From: Diatrype stigma
Taxonomy: Eukaryota > Ascomycota > Sordariomycetes > Xylariales > Diatrypaceae
Assembly (NCBI GenBank): GCA_022225965.2
Contig: JAKJXP020000121.1
Span: 57,130-121,129, forward strand
DNA length: 64,000 nt
Reading direction: 5' to 3'
Shown: piece by piece, positions 35,879 to 48,034 of the stretch
How positions within the stretch are numbered: position 1 is the first letter of the stretch
Layout: every line of letters starts with the position of its first letter
Notes under the pieces: model-generated
Seen by the model: only the letters and a program-made list of their open reading frames with translations
Databases searched by the model: none
Told to the model about the DNA's origin: nothing
Position numbers and translations under genes: made by a program

Positions 35879-36649
35879 ATGGGCGACGTATACCGCCGCA
35901 GCGGCCGCGGAGGCGCCGGAAACTTCTATTCGCAGAAGGACGTCGCGGAAATCGAGAAGCGGGCGGCGGCCGAGTCCAAGGTATGCACCTAGGATGAGCA
36001 CTTTCACTCCCCCCACCCCCATGTCCCAAATCCCAAACCCAATCCCGCTCATCGGCTCATCGCAAAAAAACAGAACGACCTCGAGGCCCAAAAGTCGTCG
36101 AATTACGACTACGACGAGCCGCCCTCGGACCCAGCAGACCCGCCGCGAACGGCAGCCCCAACCACGGAAGCGTACGCGCGCTCCGGCCGCGGCGGCGCCG
36201 GGAACTTCGTCGACGCCTCTACCGCGGTCCCCGTTGCCGCCGCCACCGTCGCCCCCACCCCAATAGGCACAGCAGCAGCAGCAGCAGCCACAACACCGCG
36301 AGCAGCAGGTCTCTCCGGGCGCGGCGGGGCCGGGAACTGGGCGACCACGACCGCGACCGTGGCGGGAGACACAAGTAATAGTGATAATAGTAGTAGTGGT
36401 GGCGGGTATTGGAATGGATGGAGTACCGGGGGTGGTGGCGGGAGCGGAAAGGAGGATGCGCAGGCTCGGGAGCGGGAGCGGGAGCGCAAGGACGCGCTCG
36501 ACCGGAGCATACTGCGGGACATGCAGGATTCGCTGCCGCGGCCGCCGGAGCGGACGTACCACCTGCACGGCGGCGGCGGCAGCGGTGGAGGGGGAAGACC
36601 AGGAGCGGGGAGGGGGCGGGTCAGGGGAGGCGAGCTTGAGGATATCTAG
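35879..36649 (+). CDS. GRGGAGN-repeat protein (DUF3602 type)
   Basis: Predicted 225 residues from exons 35879-35980 and 36074-36649; the intron starts GTATGC, ends ACAG, and is phase 0. The defining feature is three copies of the motif SGRGGAGN followed by an aromatic residue, at residues 8-16 (F), 71-79 (F) and 115-123 (W). This is the signature of the fungal DUF3602 family, whose function is unknown. Between them the sequence is Ala/Pro/Thr-rich and disordered. Toward the C-terminus lie a charged RERERERKDALDRSILRDM helix and Gly-rich GGGGSGGGG segments ending in GRGRVRGGELEDI. The RGG/GRG character would suit nucleic-acid binding or arginine methylation, but this is inference. The start ATG follows an A-rich leader, a good fungal context. 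Confidence 0.85.
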
Positions 36650-37320
36650 GTCTACCTATCGAGCTGCGAGGTCTAGGTTTAATAATAGAGGTTCAATGAG
36701 GCACCGATTGCGGTGTGGTGAGGGGTGAGGACGACGAATATGGACGGCCAGAAAGGCGGACAGGCGGACAGATAGACAAATACCCGTAACGTGAGTACGT
36801 AGTAGTAGTAGTTACCTAATGAGCAACGAAGTCTCTGATGTATATGTGACGAGAGCGCGAAGCAAGGCGAACAGAAAGAAAAAAAATAAAACTGACAGTG
36901 GGGAAAGATCAGCATCCTGGGCAAGGGGAAAGGGATAAAGGGGTTGGTTCATGTGTGTCATGGGACACCTGAATATGCATGCTTCCGCTTTTCTCATGAT
37001 CTGTTTCTAAATATGTAATGTAAGATATTTTTCACCCAAACGCCGGGACATGCGTGCCCTGTAAAGCCCAGAACAAAAACCTCATCACACAAACGCCGTA
37101 GCAGCCAGCTGGCGAGTCAGCTTAGCCAGATAGTCAGTCAGCTCAGCCAGCCAGCCAGCTCGCGATTCTCATGGTAGTAGTCGTAGTAGTAATGGTGGTT
37201 GTGGTGATCGCGACAATGGCATCGTCTCATGAATCAGTCGAAGCTCCTCTCTCTGTCCGTCAGTCCATCTCCTCATCAAAGCCCCAATTCCAAGTCCCAA
37301 TCCCAGCTCGAATATCGCGA
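36650..37320. other. Convergent 3' intergenic region
   Basis: 671 bases between the 3' ends of the GRGGAGN gene (+) and RLP24 (-). Holds presumed 3' UTRs and terminators; contains GTAGTAG and GTCAGCTCAGCCAGCCAG simple sequence and no coding evidence. Confidence 0.5.
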
Positions 37321-38399
37321 TCACTCCGAATCCATGTCGTCGTCGCCGTCGACATCCATAGCGGCAGCGGAATCGGGCACGACCTCGACGCCGCCGTCGA
37401 CGCGGACGCGGAGCCTCTGCTTCTCCTTGCCGAAGACCTTGGTGGCCTTCTTCGCCTCGGCGTCGGCCTGGGCCTCGCTGATGGCCAGGTCCTGCAGCGC
37501 GGCCTCGTTGAGCTCCTCGGCGCCCCGCTCGCGCGCCAGCTCGGCCAGCCGCCGCTTCTCGCTGCCGCGCACGCGCGGCAGCAGGTGGCTGTGCGTGTTG
37601 ACCAGGCGGCGGTCGTTGGCCAGCTCCGTGGCCCGCTTGCCGGCCATGCGGCGCTTGTAGAAGACGCGCTCGCGGCGGGAGCGGATCTCGGAGATGCGCC
37701 TGTTGTTGTTTGACCTTGTGTTAGTGTGTTGCTACTAGTGGAGGAGGCCAGGTGGAGGTGAAGAAGGGTAGTAAGGAGAGAGGGTATCTTGTCTGAAGAG
37801 AAAACGTACTCCATAGCCTTCAGCGTCTTCTGCATGAGATCGCGGTTGTAGCGCACGGGGATGTTGCGCCGGGCGGCGAATTGCAGCGTGCTGTCGACAA
37901 CCATCTCCTTGCCGGCGGCCTTGCGGAACGCCTTGGTCCACTTCAGCTTCCTCGGGTTCCTCTTCATCTTGAACTGCGCGATCACGATTTTGTCAGCTTT
38001 ACTTAGATCAGAGCATGGTGGAAAGCAACGCTCCGGTCCTGAATTCGCAGAAAAGCGGGTTCGGAAAGCCGGGGAGCGCAGGGAAAGGCGGCGGGTAGGC
38101 AGGCAGATCCCAGAGTTAGGGGACGTACGTTCTTATGGCATTTTGACCGGCAGAATCTGAAGGCCTGCATGGAAACCACCCGTGTTAGCATTCTTGAACC
38201 CCCAAGAGACACAAAGACACAGCAAATGTGCGGATTTGGGGGCTTGCTTACCTTGGCATCGTTGCGTACAAACTGTATGCCCTTCCCAGGATATACCGGT
38301 CTTGAGCACTGCATCCGTCAGTTAGTATTTCAGGGTCCATGAGGCACAGGGCGAACGGAGAGAAGGAAGCCATACGAAGTAACAGGTTTCGATACGCAT
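37321..38399 (-). CDS. RLP24: Ribosome biogenesis factor Rlp24
   Basis: Ribosomal-protein-L24-like assembly factor that holds the eL24 site on pre-60S particles and recruits the AAA-ATPase Drg1 before being exchanged for eL24. Predicted 219 residues, five minus-strand exons: 38399-38376, 38308-38252, 38164-38129, 37973-37810 and 37699-37321, all GT-AG and in frame. The N-terminus MRIETCYFC gives Cys6 and Cys9, and [11 protein letters not shown] gives Cys32 and Cys36, the four zinc ligands of the L24e finger. The block [20 protein letters not shown] and the [11 protein letters not shown] segment are near-identical to yeast Rlp24. The C-terminus is helical and ends in an acidic [11 protein letters not shown] tail. 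Two of the first three exons are only 24 and 36 bases. Divergent neighbour PAM18 starts 586 bases away. Confidence 0.96.
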
Positions 38400-38985
38400 C
38401 TTGGCTCGGGTGGTGGGAGATGCAAGTCGCACTCCTCAAAGATCTCTCGCCGTTCGTGTTGCGAGGTGAATGGGCTTCACCTGGTCTCTGGGTAAGGCCG
38501 TAGATGTTGATATCTATCGGCTTGGGTTGGAATATCCTCCAAAAAAGCTTTTGCTTTCCTTTGCAAAGGGAACAGCGACTACGAAGTATCCATCCTCTCG
38601 ATAACGAAATTTTAGTGGATCAACGGATCTTATCAGCCCCGCCCCTTGCCCAGGTGGGACTAGATGCGAAGTAGGTAAAGAGGCAGAGAGCCCTCGGCTG
38701 CAAAGCGGCCGTGATTATCTAATACAAGCCCCACCGTGACAGGGGCCCGACAAAAAGGTAAAGTGCCCAGGTGGTTCGCGCATAGCATGTACCTAGGTAC
38801 CTTGGTATGTAGCCGTCCGATAGCGAAAATTGTATCATCGGACCTGAACAATCCCCCACGACCGATCGATCCCATCATCACCTCCAGCTGCACCGGGCTA
38901 CCGTAGCTGCCGTTCCCAACGATACCTACACACCGAACAAATCCACAGCCGACCTACCAACCAGGAACCCACATACGCACACAAT
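38400..38985. promoter_or_regulatory. Shared divergent promoter region RLP24/PAM18
   Basis: 586 bases separate two divergent start codons, so it must contain both promoters. No TATA box stands out, as expected for housekeeping genes. The stretch includes a pyrimidine-rich tract near 38560-38575 on the complementary strand. Inferred from gene orientation. Confidence 0.45.
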
Positions 38986-39556
38986 ATGGCTTCGGCGCTC
39001 GCGATAGGGACGGGAATAGCAGTGACCGCCTTCCTTGTACGTCCTTCGACCCCTTTCCTCCTTCCCCCCTCTCCGCTCCTGCTAAGCTAACACCGCGACA
39101 ATACAGGGGCGCGCAGGACTGGTGGCATGGCGGCGGTCCCGAGGAGGCGTCGGGGCCCTAGGGAAGGCTTTCTATAAGGGCGGTTTCGAACCGCGGATGA
39201 ACAAGCGGGAGGCATCGCTCATCCTGTCTCTCAGGTACGTTTCGTCGATTCTCTTTTGCCCCCTTTCACCCCTAAACTACGATGCGATGCGACACAACGC
39301 GACGAATGGGGCGAAGGGAGGGGGGAGAAATAAAACCCCCACGGGTGCAAATCTTATACACACGGCATGGCATGGCATGGCATATGGCTAACCCACCCTT
39401 GACAACCATAACAGTGAGTCTGCCGTCACCAAAGAGAAGGTCCGCAAGGCGCACCGGACGCTCATGCTACTGAACCACCCCGACCGCGGGGGCAGCCCCT
39501 ACCTGGCCACCAAGGTGAACGAGGCGAAGGAGTTCCTGGAGAAGAGCTCGAGCTAG
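38986..39556 (+). CDS. PAM18: Mitochondrial import motor subunit Pam18/Tim14
   Basis: J-protein of the presequence translocase-associated motor at the mitochondrial inner membrane; it stimulates the ATPase of matrix Hsp70. Exons 38986-39036, 39107-39234 and 39415-39556 give 106 residues, the usual size. An N-terminal transmembrane segment ([21 protein letters not shown]) is followed by [18 protein letters not shown], a conserved Pam18 block. The J-domain then follows with the essential HPD tripeptide at residues 81-83 ([20 protein letters not shown]) and ends at KEFLEKSS. Introns have GTACGT donors and ACAG acceptors. The minimal N-terminus without an intermembrane extension is typical of filamentous fungi. 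Confidence 0.97.
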
Positions 39557-40287
39557 TCTTAAACCACTGTTCCCATATAGAAATTGGACAGACAGACATA
39601 GCGGCGACGAATGCGCACGAACCGGGACGGATGGTTGCAGCACAATCCGCTTACCGGTCGGCCAGTCGATCGGTCGATCGATCGATCGAGCGACCATCCA
39701 CGAACCGAACCGTGCTTTGTAGTAAAATATTTTGTACACCAACACACACACGCGCACACACACAAAAAAACACAGCACCACACACAGAAGAAAGTCATGT
39801 ATATATGCATGTATGAGCGACGGCGTTTTCCGGGAGGGGGCGGGTTTCCTAGGGGTCTCTCGAAAGACCGAGGCGGTTTGGCATGGGGAGAGGGGGGAAA
39901 ATCACAAGACTTTATTCCGAAGTCTACAGAAAGTCCATCTTACAGACAAAAACAATAAGAAGGTCCCTAGTCTGGGCAAATTCTCTTCTCAATCTTGACG
40001 CCAAGCCAAAACAGTGATACCATGCCTGACCGGATCACAAATAGCCACCAACTGACATGTAGCAAAGAGGTCCGTCCATAGCTTCCGTCAAACTCCATAG
40101 CTGGGTGGGTTACCCCCCCTTCACAGCTCATCCCGTGCTATCAAAGAATAGTTATTGGTGGAACAGTTGCCCGTTAGCCGCAATGCCCAAACAGCAAAGC
40201 AGGATATGCTATATCCCTATCGGATTGCCGGGGGGAAAGGGGGGCTGCCCTCAAGCCCAGACCTGCATATGATGTTCCTTCATCTCA
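39557..40287. other. Convergent 3' intergenic region
   Basis: Between PAM18 (+) and the Gfd2-like gene (-). Contains a GATC repeat (39667-39689) and a CA-rich stretch (39739-39785). No coding evidence. Confidence 0.5.
39667..39689. repeat. GATC/CGAT simple repeat
   Basis: Tandem TCGA/GATC tetramers, self-complementary and able to form a hairpin; located in the PAM18 3' flank. Confidence 0.8.
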
Positions 40288-42401
40288 CTACCAACGAGTC
40301 TCCCGGTGTTCCGAGACTATTGAGGGTGTCAGCGACGAAGACACAATATAATACTCAGACGCCACTTACCAGGTCGAAGACGAGGGGAGACCTTTCGGAC
40401 AGGCTCTTGCGATCGCTTGGGCGGACCGCCATCGTCGAGCTCTCCCTCGCTCCACTCGCTGTAACTGTAGACGAATAATTAGTTTAACCGAAACTTAGGG
40501 GTAGCGGAAGTAGTGGTCTAGGTGGTGTGGGGGCAAGTGGGAGGGGGAGGAAAGGGGGGGAAGGGGGTCACGCACTCCGCAGGCTCAGGTCCTTGAGCAC
40601 TTGCAGACTCGCCCTTATGAGGGTCGAGCATCTGCCGGAAAGCGATGACGATCATCGTCTGCAGCGTCCAGTACGCATCGTTTCCGGCGTTGTGGAAGTC
40701 GAAGCCGCAGCGCTGCAGTTCTCTGCAGATGGCCTCCAGGCCCCGTCCGTTCTGGGCCCGCTCCAGCCTCCGGTACATGCAGCTCGTGTCGACCTCGTCG
40801 TGGCACTGCGGCACGCGCCAGACCTGGTACCCGATCTTCTGCAGGTAGGCCAGGTCGTTTTTGAGGTCGTGGCCGACCAGGATGACCGGCCGCTTGTCTT
40901 CCGACGCCGAGTCCCCGATGATGCTGCCCACGCGCCGCGCAACCTCCCGCAAAGGAACGATCTCGCTTTCTCTAGAAGACGGGGGTTAGCGAGCACCCAA
41001 ATGAAGTCGCGCGGGAAGATGCGGATGATATTATTACCCGAAGCGGAACATGTAGGGACAGCCCTCGACGTATTCACGGTTGACGATATAGGAGTACTCG
41101 GCAATTCTCAGGTGATACGTCTTGATCTTCGAGAACCAGTTCTCACCATCTTCTCCCGGTGGTATGTCCATGATATCGTCCGTGTCGAGGACAGAAAGAC
41201 CGATCTCGGTGACGATGTCCGCGTTCTTCTCGTATGCTTCAACATCGACGGAGACGAACCGCACCGATGAATCGGTGATGAATGGGGCTGGCTTCTCTAC
41301 ATTCCAATCTGCGGCCGCAGAAGCTAATACAGTTATCAGCAATCTTGTCAACAAGAAGCAAAGTGACTAGAACTCACCGGAGTGGGAAGCATAGGCCGCC
41401 CGAGCTCGAAGGCCTAGATATCGTTGCACACGCTTCGTCATCCGTCCATGGTCCTTCTGCCGTTCTACCTTCCTCATTCTGGCGGCTTCCGGACTCTTCT
41501 TTTTCGAGCCGACAATACGATACGCCTTTTCCATCGTCCCCTTGAAGGACTGAAGAGCACCAGGCGATAGGTCGCTCAACTTATCCTGCGGAAGGCCGTA
41601 CATCTTGGATCTGAGATCCTCGTATGCCTTTTCGCTGTGCACACAACCCAAGAACCTGGGAAGTGGCGTGTTCGAGTCGCCAAATGTGAGGAAGAACTTT
41701 GGTCGCGCCTCGCCATGAGGGATAGTCAACTTTGTGCCGATCTCTTGATTAGTGAATTTCAGGAACTGCTCGAACTGGACGCTGGGTATAAGCAGAAGGG
41801 GATCTTTATTTCCGTTTGGATCTTGGAGATAGAAACTGCGTGTCTGGTTAACGATATGCTCGCCACGGTTCACGATGGCAGAGTTGAGCAGGGCGGCTAC
41901 TTACAAGTCCCAAGAATAGCTACCAAGTAACTTCAGTTTGAACCAGGCTTCCACCTGCATGGATATTCAGTAAATAATCCTAATGAAAAAAAGGAAACTT
42001 CGCATAGTTCGAAGGCCTACCTCGCCTTGGTCTGCCTTGCCGACAAAGGAATACGGGTATCTCTTGATGAGCTTGAAGGCGACGAATTCGAGGCCTCTCT
42101 CGGACTCCTCGCCCACCTCCAGGCTGAAGAAGTCGGACCGTTCGCGAGAATTAACGGTAGCCCTTGATGCTGAATCAGAGCGAGGTCCCCGGCAGGGCAC
42201 GTAGTCGTCATCGATATCCTCGTCGTCCCCATCCGGTGGCAGGGGCGCGCTGTTGAGGAAGTCCTCGGTTGACGGCGACTCGCGCACGCCATTCAGATAC
42301 CAGTGCCCGTCTTTGAGCTTCAGACCCTCGCCCTCTGGTTCGTTGTCAAAAATTTGCAAGCGGCCGATCCGCAGCTCAGTCTTATCGGTCTCTTCCGCCA
42401 T
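40288..42401 (-). CDS. Gfd2/YDR514C-like DEDDh nuclease-fold protein
   Basis: Predicted 559 residues in seven minus-strand exons: 42401-42021, 41954-41905, 41835-41378, 41308-41038, 40971-40576, 40464-40370 and 40316-40288. The C-terminal half is an RNase-H-fold domain like the fungal Gfd2/YDR514C family. All DEDDh exonuclease ligands are visible: Asp318 and Glu320 in VSVDVEAYE, Asp422 in LVGHDLKND, and His480 with Asp485 in HNAGNDAYW. This suggests an active 3'-5' exonuclease, unlike family members that have lost residues. The N-terminal half is fungus-specific with an acidic DDEDIDDDY stretch. The C-terminal tail (DYSEWSEGELDDGG) depends on the last two introns; without them the frame would end at 40518 in a proline run. 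The biological role of the family is poorly known (Gfd2 is linked to mRNA export). Confidence 0.82.
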
Positions 42402-43392
42402 TGTTCTCCCGGGGTTGGAAGACTGCCCTAGAAAGATGGCGGTGGGCAATGGTGAAGTATCACTGTGAGATAGATGGAAGACAGGTGAACTTGACAACGG
42501 CTTGCAAGGTTCGTAGATAGAAGTAGGTCCTTCCTTCTTGTCCCTGAAGATGATGGATGTAGAGAAACAAACACCAGTCGATGGACCAGTAATGCTACCT
42601 AGCTGAGGAAACGGAGATCCCGAGCAACTTTCAGTAACAGATCGATCTACTGGAATCTGCAAGGAAAACCTTTCCAGGTTTCTTGACCGTAAATACCTAG
42701 GTACAACACTGTAGTAGGAGGAAACATCATGGATGTCAACATCTCGGGCTGCAACTCAGTTTGCAAGTGGAAGACGGCCGACCTACATGTGACCAATCAT
42801 CTTACCCCCCTACCTACCTGTAATACAAGGAACGGAGGTAACCTTGAACCTTGAGCTTAGCATCATGGATGTATGTAGGTAGATACTTCAGGCTCTTGCC
42901 TGCAGAATGGCCGCCAGCCAAGAAACCACATACCTACACACCTTACGCACAAGGCCGATGCACTTTCCCTTTATACGATTTCAAAGTGCTAAATTGTGGG
43001 TCAGAAGGCGATTAGAGCATTAGAGCCCTGACGAGTAGGAGGCACCAAGTCTCCCTTCTGAACGAGCATCTGAAGCATTTGGCTTAAATGCAGTGCATCA
43101 AAATGCGAACAAGAACGAGAATAGGAAACCGAGTCGCACTGAAGAAAGGCCGAATGTGTCCAGCGATGAACATCGGAGAACCCATAGTATATAGTATCAG
43201 TCATAGTCATACATTGTTTGCCATGACGGGCCCTGCTGCCTAGGTACCCGTACCTAGCAAACCCCTTTCTGCCCTGACGCCTGCCCTTGCTAACGACACA
43301 CCATCTTCGCAAACATGGTAACAAGCCTGCAACTTATATAGAATCTCAAACCGATCATTTTTGAAAAAACTGCTCAACATCATTAGTAACCA
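42402..43392. other. Intergenic, no gene recognised
   Basis: 991 bases between KU80's 3' end and the Gfd2-like start on the same strand. Contains scattered TACCTAC motifs (42811-42824) and no supported coding sequence. Confidence 0.5.
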
Positions 43393-45829
43393 TCACTCCA
43401 CGACACTGCCAGCATTTAGCTCGCTCTTTTGGCTCACCTCAGCCGCCTCCTCCGGCGTCACCTCCGAAGCCTCGGAGGCGTTCGAATCGATCAAGCCCAG
43501 GGTCCTGGTGTGCCTGATAGTCCACCACAGCTCCTTCCTGTTGCCGCCGAGCTCGCCCTTGAGCAGGCGCGTCTTGAAGTCGCGGAGGAAGGCGTTGTAC
43601 AGGTCGGGCTCCTCCATCTGGATCATGCGGGCCCGCAGCACGCCCAGGTGCTCGAGGGCGCGCTCGTACGCGCCGTCGCCGAAGCTGTCCGTGACCAGGC
43701 CCCGGATCACGCCGCCCATCTGCCGGGCCGCCTCCTCGATGCCCGCCACGTCCTCCGCGTACTCCACCATCTGGCTGAACTCGGGGATGGCGTTGCGCGG
43801 GTCGAGCGCCCTCTCTTTCTTCCGCTGCTTGACGTCCGCCTTGAGGAGCGCGTCCACGTCCAGGCCCGAGATCGGCTTGGGCTTGTTGTCTTGTTTGCCG
43901 CGCTTACCGCCGCGAGCTTGGGCTTTCTTTGGCACTACATAGGGGGCCCATGGCATTAGCAGCAAGAACGAAGTTTCCAGAAAAACTTTTTAGGTGAATA
44001 AGTACCTTCTTTGACCGCGGCCGTTTCGATAAGATCATCTAGGACAGGCCTGCACTTTTCTATTAGGTCTTCCGGCGGGTGAGAGTACTTGACTAATATT
44101 GGCGGTATCGGTGGAATTGTGTTTCCACCGTAGATAGCTCGGTGACGAACAACCTGGTTGATGCGATGAAGATGCGGGCAATATACATCCTCAATTGCCG
44201 CATATTCCATAGTCCGGTCCCTGGATACAATTAGCGCTGTAGTAATCAACATATTGATGATGTACTTACCCCTCATCGTCCACTTCCCACGAAGATATAT
44301 CCATCGCGTCCACATAATCATTCATGACCTCTTGGAGTTCATTTGAGGGCAAGAAGCGATCGTGTTCGGTCAGCTTCTTCCCCGTCACGGTGACAACCTG
44401 ATCGAGAGGTGGGAACTTGTAGCTTCGGACGTCCTCGGCAAAAGGAAGGGGAACGTCGTAGAGACATGCTAGGCCGTCCTCGATACCGGGTGCAAGGAGG
44501 AGCAGCTGTGGTTCTTTTCCATCTTTCGCCACCATGCGTGCAATCGCGTAAGACTCGAGTTCGTACAGAGAATGGATAAACGAAGAGAGCTTGAGCGCAG
44601 CTGCGTCGTTGAACTTCTGCGCTACTGTCACCCCCGCCTCCCCCATATTGAGAAAGGGGTCGTACTTGGAGATCGTTAGCTCAGAAAAGCACCACCATGA
44701 TCATCATGTACATACCTTTTCCTGGTGTATAAAACCCACAATGGTGAAGCACTTGGTTGTCTCGATCTTGGTAATGTTGTATTCGGATTCGCTGATATGG
44801 ACAGCCGTGCGTCCATACTCATATCCCTTGGCGAGCGAACTGAACTCAACGTCCCGTTTCCCACCAGGGGCGCTTGGGTCATCGACCTTGTATGTCCGCG
44901 GATTCTTCACGGCAGCGAATTCATTGGCCACTTCCATCTGGTCCCCATCATCTTGCGAAGGCCCACCACTGGCACGCGTGCTGTGCACTCTGCTAGCTGG
45001 CGGGATAGGTGCCTTGTGTGTCTTGAAATATCTCTCCACGCTGATGCTCATGGCGTCTGGGTGCAGGTCAGGATCGCCAAGGGTGAGCGGGCCGTCGTAG
45101 GTCTTATACGGTTTGGTGGTTTTGACCCGTGGGAGATCCAAAGCAGCGACGGCTTCTGCCATGGTGCCAAATTGGCCACCGCATTGCTCAACCAATTTCT
45201 TGAGTATCCTTTCATTCTTTTTCTTCACCTCCGGCTTTTTTTCCTCTTTGAAGCCGAATTCTAGGTCATCAAAATCGACACCCCTAAACATGATTAGTCT
45301 TACATTACAACATTCGCTGCCTCTGCGGAAGTACAACATACAAAACATCGAGTTTGATGCCAGAATTCTTCATCTTGGCAGCTATTTCGCCTAACTCTGC
45401 CGGGTCGATAGGCGCGTCTCCGCTGGTAACAAGAGTGATTTGCCTCTTATACTTAAGCTTCTTTGTCAGCTTTTCGATCATTTCCACCGCAATCACTATG
45501 GCGGAGACGCAATCGCCTGAGGTCGCTCTGTTGGGCTTGATAACTTCCTGTAAATTTCTCAAGGAAGCCATATCCACAGGGCCGAGGTCCTGAAGAACGG
45601 AGATGTGCTCATAACCTTTCGTGTCTCCCATGAGATTGTTGGTTTCGTCTGTTCGGACACCAACAACACCCACATTCCAGGTCTTGCGCGATGCTGCCAC
45701 AGTAGTAGATATCTTGTCCCAGACGTATCGCATGGACCAGTCCAGATCCGACTCGACTCGGCCGCTGTGACAGTGTGCCATGGAGTCGCCAAGGTCGACG
45801 ATGTATACCGTCGCTTCCTTGTCCGCCAT
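43393..45829 (-). CDS. KU80: Ku80 subunit of Ku DNA end-binding heterodimer
   Basis: Ku80 (mus-52 type in Neurospora) pairs with Ku70 to encircle DNA ends for non-homologous end joining and telomere protection in the nucleus. Predicted 735 residues, five minus-strand exons: 45829-45342, 45283-44716, 44664-44270, 44220-44006 and 43934-43393, all GT-AG and in frame. An N-terminal vWA-like domain starts VYIVDLGDSM. The Ku core beta-barrel follows, with the RTAVHISESEYNITKIET, FTIVGFIHQEKYDPFLNMG and LLAPGIEDGLACLYDVPLPF blocks. The helical arm has EDVYCPHLHRINQVVRHRA. The C-terminal domain is helical (RNAIPEFSQMVEYAEDVAGI...LWWTIRHTRTLGLI). Length and order match other fungal Ku80. Divergent from the F-box-like gene 776 bases away. 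Confidence 0.97.
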
Positions 45830-46604
45830 GGTGATGGTGAGATGGCGACAACTATACCAGGCGGGTTTCTGAAGTAAGGTTTGGGGGTTATTGGGTGTTT
45901 TTATTTTACAAAAGATGAGGAAACTTGAGATTCATCCTCTTGAAACCTTGGAAGGGATCACGACAGAAGTTGAGGTCTACATAAATACTCCTTACTTATA
46001 GCCACTATGAGAGGTGACCTAGACTATATTTCCAGGTACTCTGAGTATGTACATACAAGCAGTAGGCAGGCGTAGGCAGGTATGTACATACAGCACATAC
46101 AGCTGGAGGTATGTAGCCAAGCGTGAGGAATGGTGGGTCGTGGATTAGGCAGAGGTTGCGCGACAAGCCGCGTTCGTTCAGGGATGTTATGACGACTTTT
46201 AGTGTCCTGGGATCTCATTAGGCGCGTCTTCACGTGCTGGCTTGAACTCGAATGCCCGTGATGCCCTGGCTTTGTGGGGCTCCCCTTCTATCGGGTAAGC
46301 TGCAACGGCACGTAGTTACCTAAGTACCCATGTACCTACATACATGTACGTACATTCCACTTATCCCGTTTCTTCCAAGATTCCAAGAGAATGCATCCCG
46401 AAGTTCGCATCCGCACCTGCAAGTCCTCCTAACAACATCCCTTATTTGTATCATATATTTCGATAATATTCGACACACGGGTCATTTGGAGCTAGGCATT
46501 TCATTGATTAATTCAACTAAGATACCAGAGCCCTTAAAAATACTACCCTGGAGCCAGGAAGGAGTGACTGCCGGACCCGGACCCTAGATCAACGATCTGT
46601 CAGC
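45830..46604. other. Divergent promoter region KU80 / F-box-like gene
   Basis: 775 bases between divergent starts. It must hold both promoters. GTAGGCAG and TGTACATAC simple motifs occur; no clear TATA or coding signal. Confidence 0.4.
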
Positions 46605-48034
46605 ATGGCGACATGGCGGGTTCTACCACCAGAGATACGGCTCATGATCTTGCAAATTGTGGCGAGCACCCCATCTCCACGTGCCTTACATTTGCGAGCG
46701 GGCTACGCTACTGTCTGCCAAGAGTGGCAGCCGGTCTTTGAGGAAGTCAACTTCAACTCCATCAAGGTACAGACGAACGAGTTGTCCAAATTCGATAACC
46801 TTCTCCAAGGCGACAGCACTCGGAGGAAATGGCTGAAGAATCTTGTTCTGCGGATCAGATTTGCGAAATATGCCCGGGCCCTGTGCCGTGTCCCGGAGAC
46901 GGAGCGCGAGCAGCTTGAGAACAACCTGGTGTTCACGCATAGCATCTGCGACCTGTTTGAAATCCTTGCCAAATGGGACGTCGACCAGAGCGGTTGTCTT
47001 GAACTGGAAATCGCGCCCTTTTCCCCAAGCGACCGCAAAGAACTGTCCGGGGAAGCGGGGCTTGATAGAGACGGGGTGAACAGGTTCTTCGACTCGGATC
47101 TGGCACTCGATTTCACCAAAAAGCATGAGATGCTAGGACCCCACGGGTTTCCTGAAGTCGAGGTTGTTTCTGGTTTTCGTGTCTTGAGGCATACCCGTCG
47201 GAACATAGACCCTCGAGCGCTCCTCCACATTCTCCTCAGTCTACCACGGTTGACCCAGGTCCAGTTCGAGCCATGGCATCAGCCAGACCAACTTTCCCAG
47301 GAAGACCTTGATCGAGGTTGGTTTCATTGTGAACCGCTATGGTGGATATGGTTACTAACATATGTGCAGAGCATGCTATGAACATTCTCTTGTGGCCTCA
47401 GTCTCTAAAACGGATCAGTATATTCGAGAACTTGGATGCCTTCGACAGGAGTCTCTATGACGATCCCCTGTATAGAAAATGCCCTCAGCTGGGGCGAAAT
47501 CTTTTCAAGCGCAGCTTGCAGGTTGAAGAACTTTACGTCTCAAACTTCGTCGACGCGCGGTCTTTCTTCGAGCCTTACTTCGTTAGACATCTCAAGCCCA
47601 AATTTCAAGTCTGGACACACCTGAAGCAGATCGCACTCACATCGCCGGTCATCACCCCTATCGAGGACGCTGAGGAGATCAATGAACTCCTGCAAGCTGC
47701 GGGAGCCGCGGCGAGGCAAATGCCGTTGCTGGAGGTGATGGAACTGTACCATGCCGACAAGGACAGCGCTGGGGCCTTCACATATGTGAAAACAGGAACC
47801 TCGTGCATGGCAGTATGGAAAAGTACTTGGCATTTCGAGTTGGACGATCGAGTACGACAGACATGGATAAGCACAGTGGAGAAGCTGACTGGGAAAGGCC
47901 TTGCCTTGCTTCAAGAGATAATCTTGTCAAGCTACAACGGCCCGGCTAATTTCATCCAGAACATGATGACCGGGGAACATCTCATGAACCCGGGTTCGTG
48001 CGCCCGTATGATTAAGGATTCTAGGGCTCTGTGA
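46605..48034 (+). CDS. F-box-like fungal protein
   Basis: Predicted 458 residues from exons 46605-47316 and 47370-48034. The 53-base intron has a GTTGGT donor, a TACTAAC branch site and a GTGCAG acceptor. The N-terminus reads WRVLPPEIRLMILQIVAS and continues YATVCQEWQPVFEEVNFNSIKV, the usual shape of a degenerate F-box in large fungal families of substrate adaptors for SCF ubiquitin ligases. The remainder resembles the irregular leucine-containing repeats of such proteins (ALLHILLSLPRLTQVQFEPWH, LLEVMELYHADKDSAGAFTY), with no known catalytic motif. Substrates are unknown. The family assignment is by pattern and moderately sure; that it is a real gene is likely given the intact two-exon frame. 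Confidence 0.75.
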
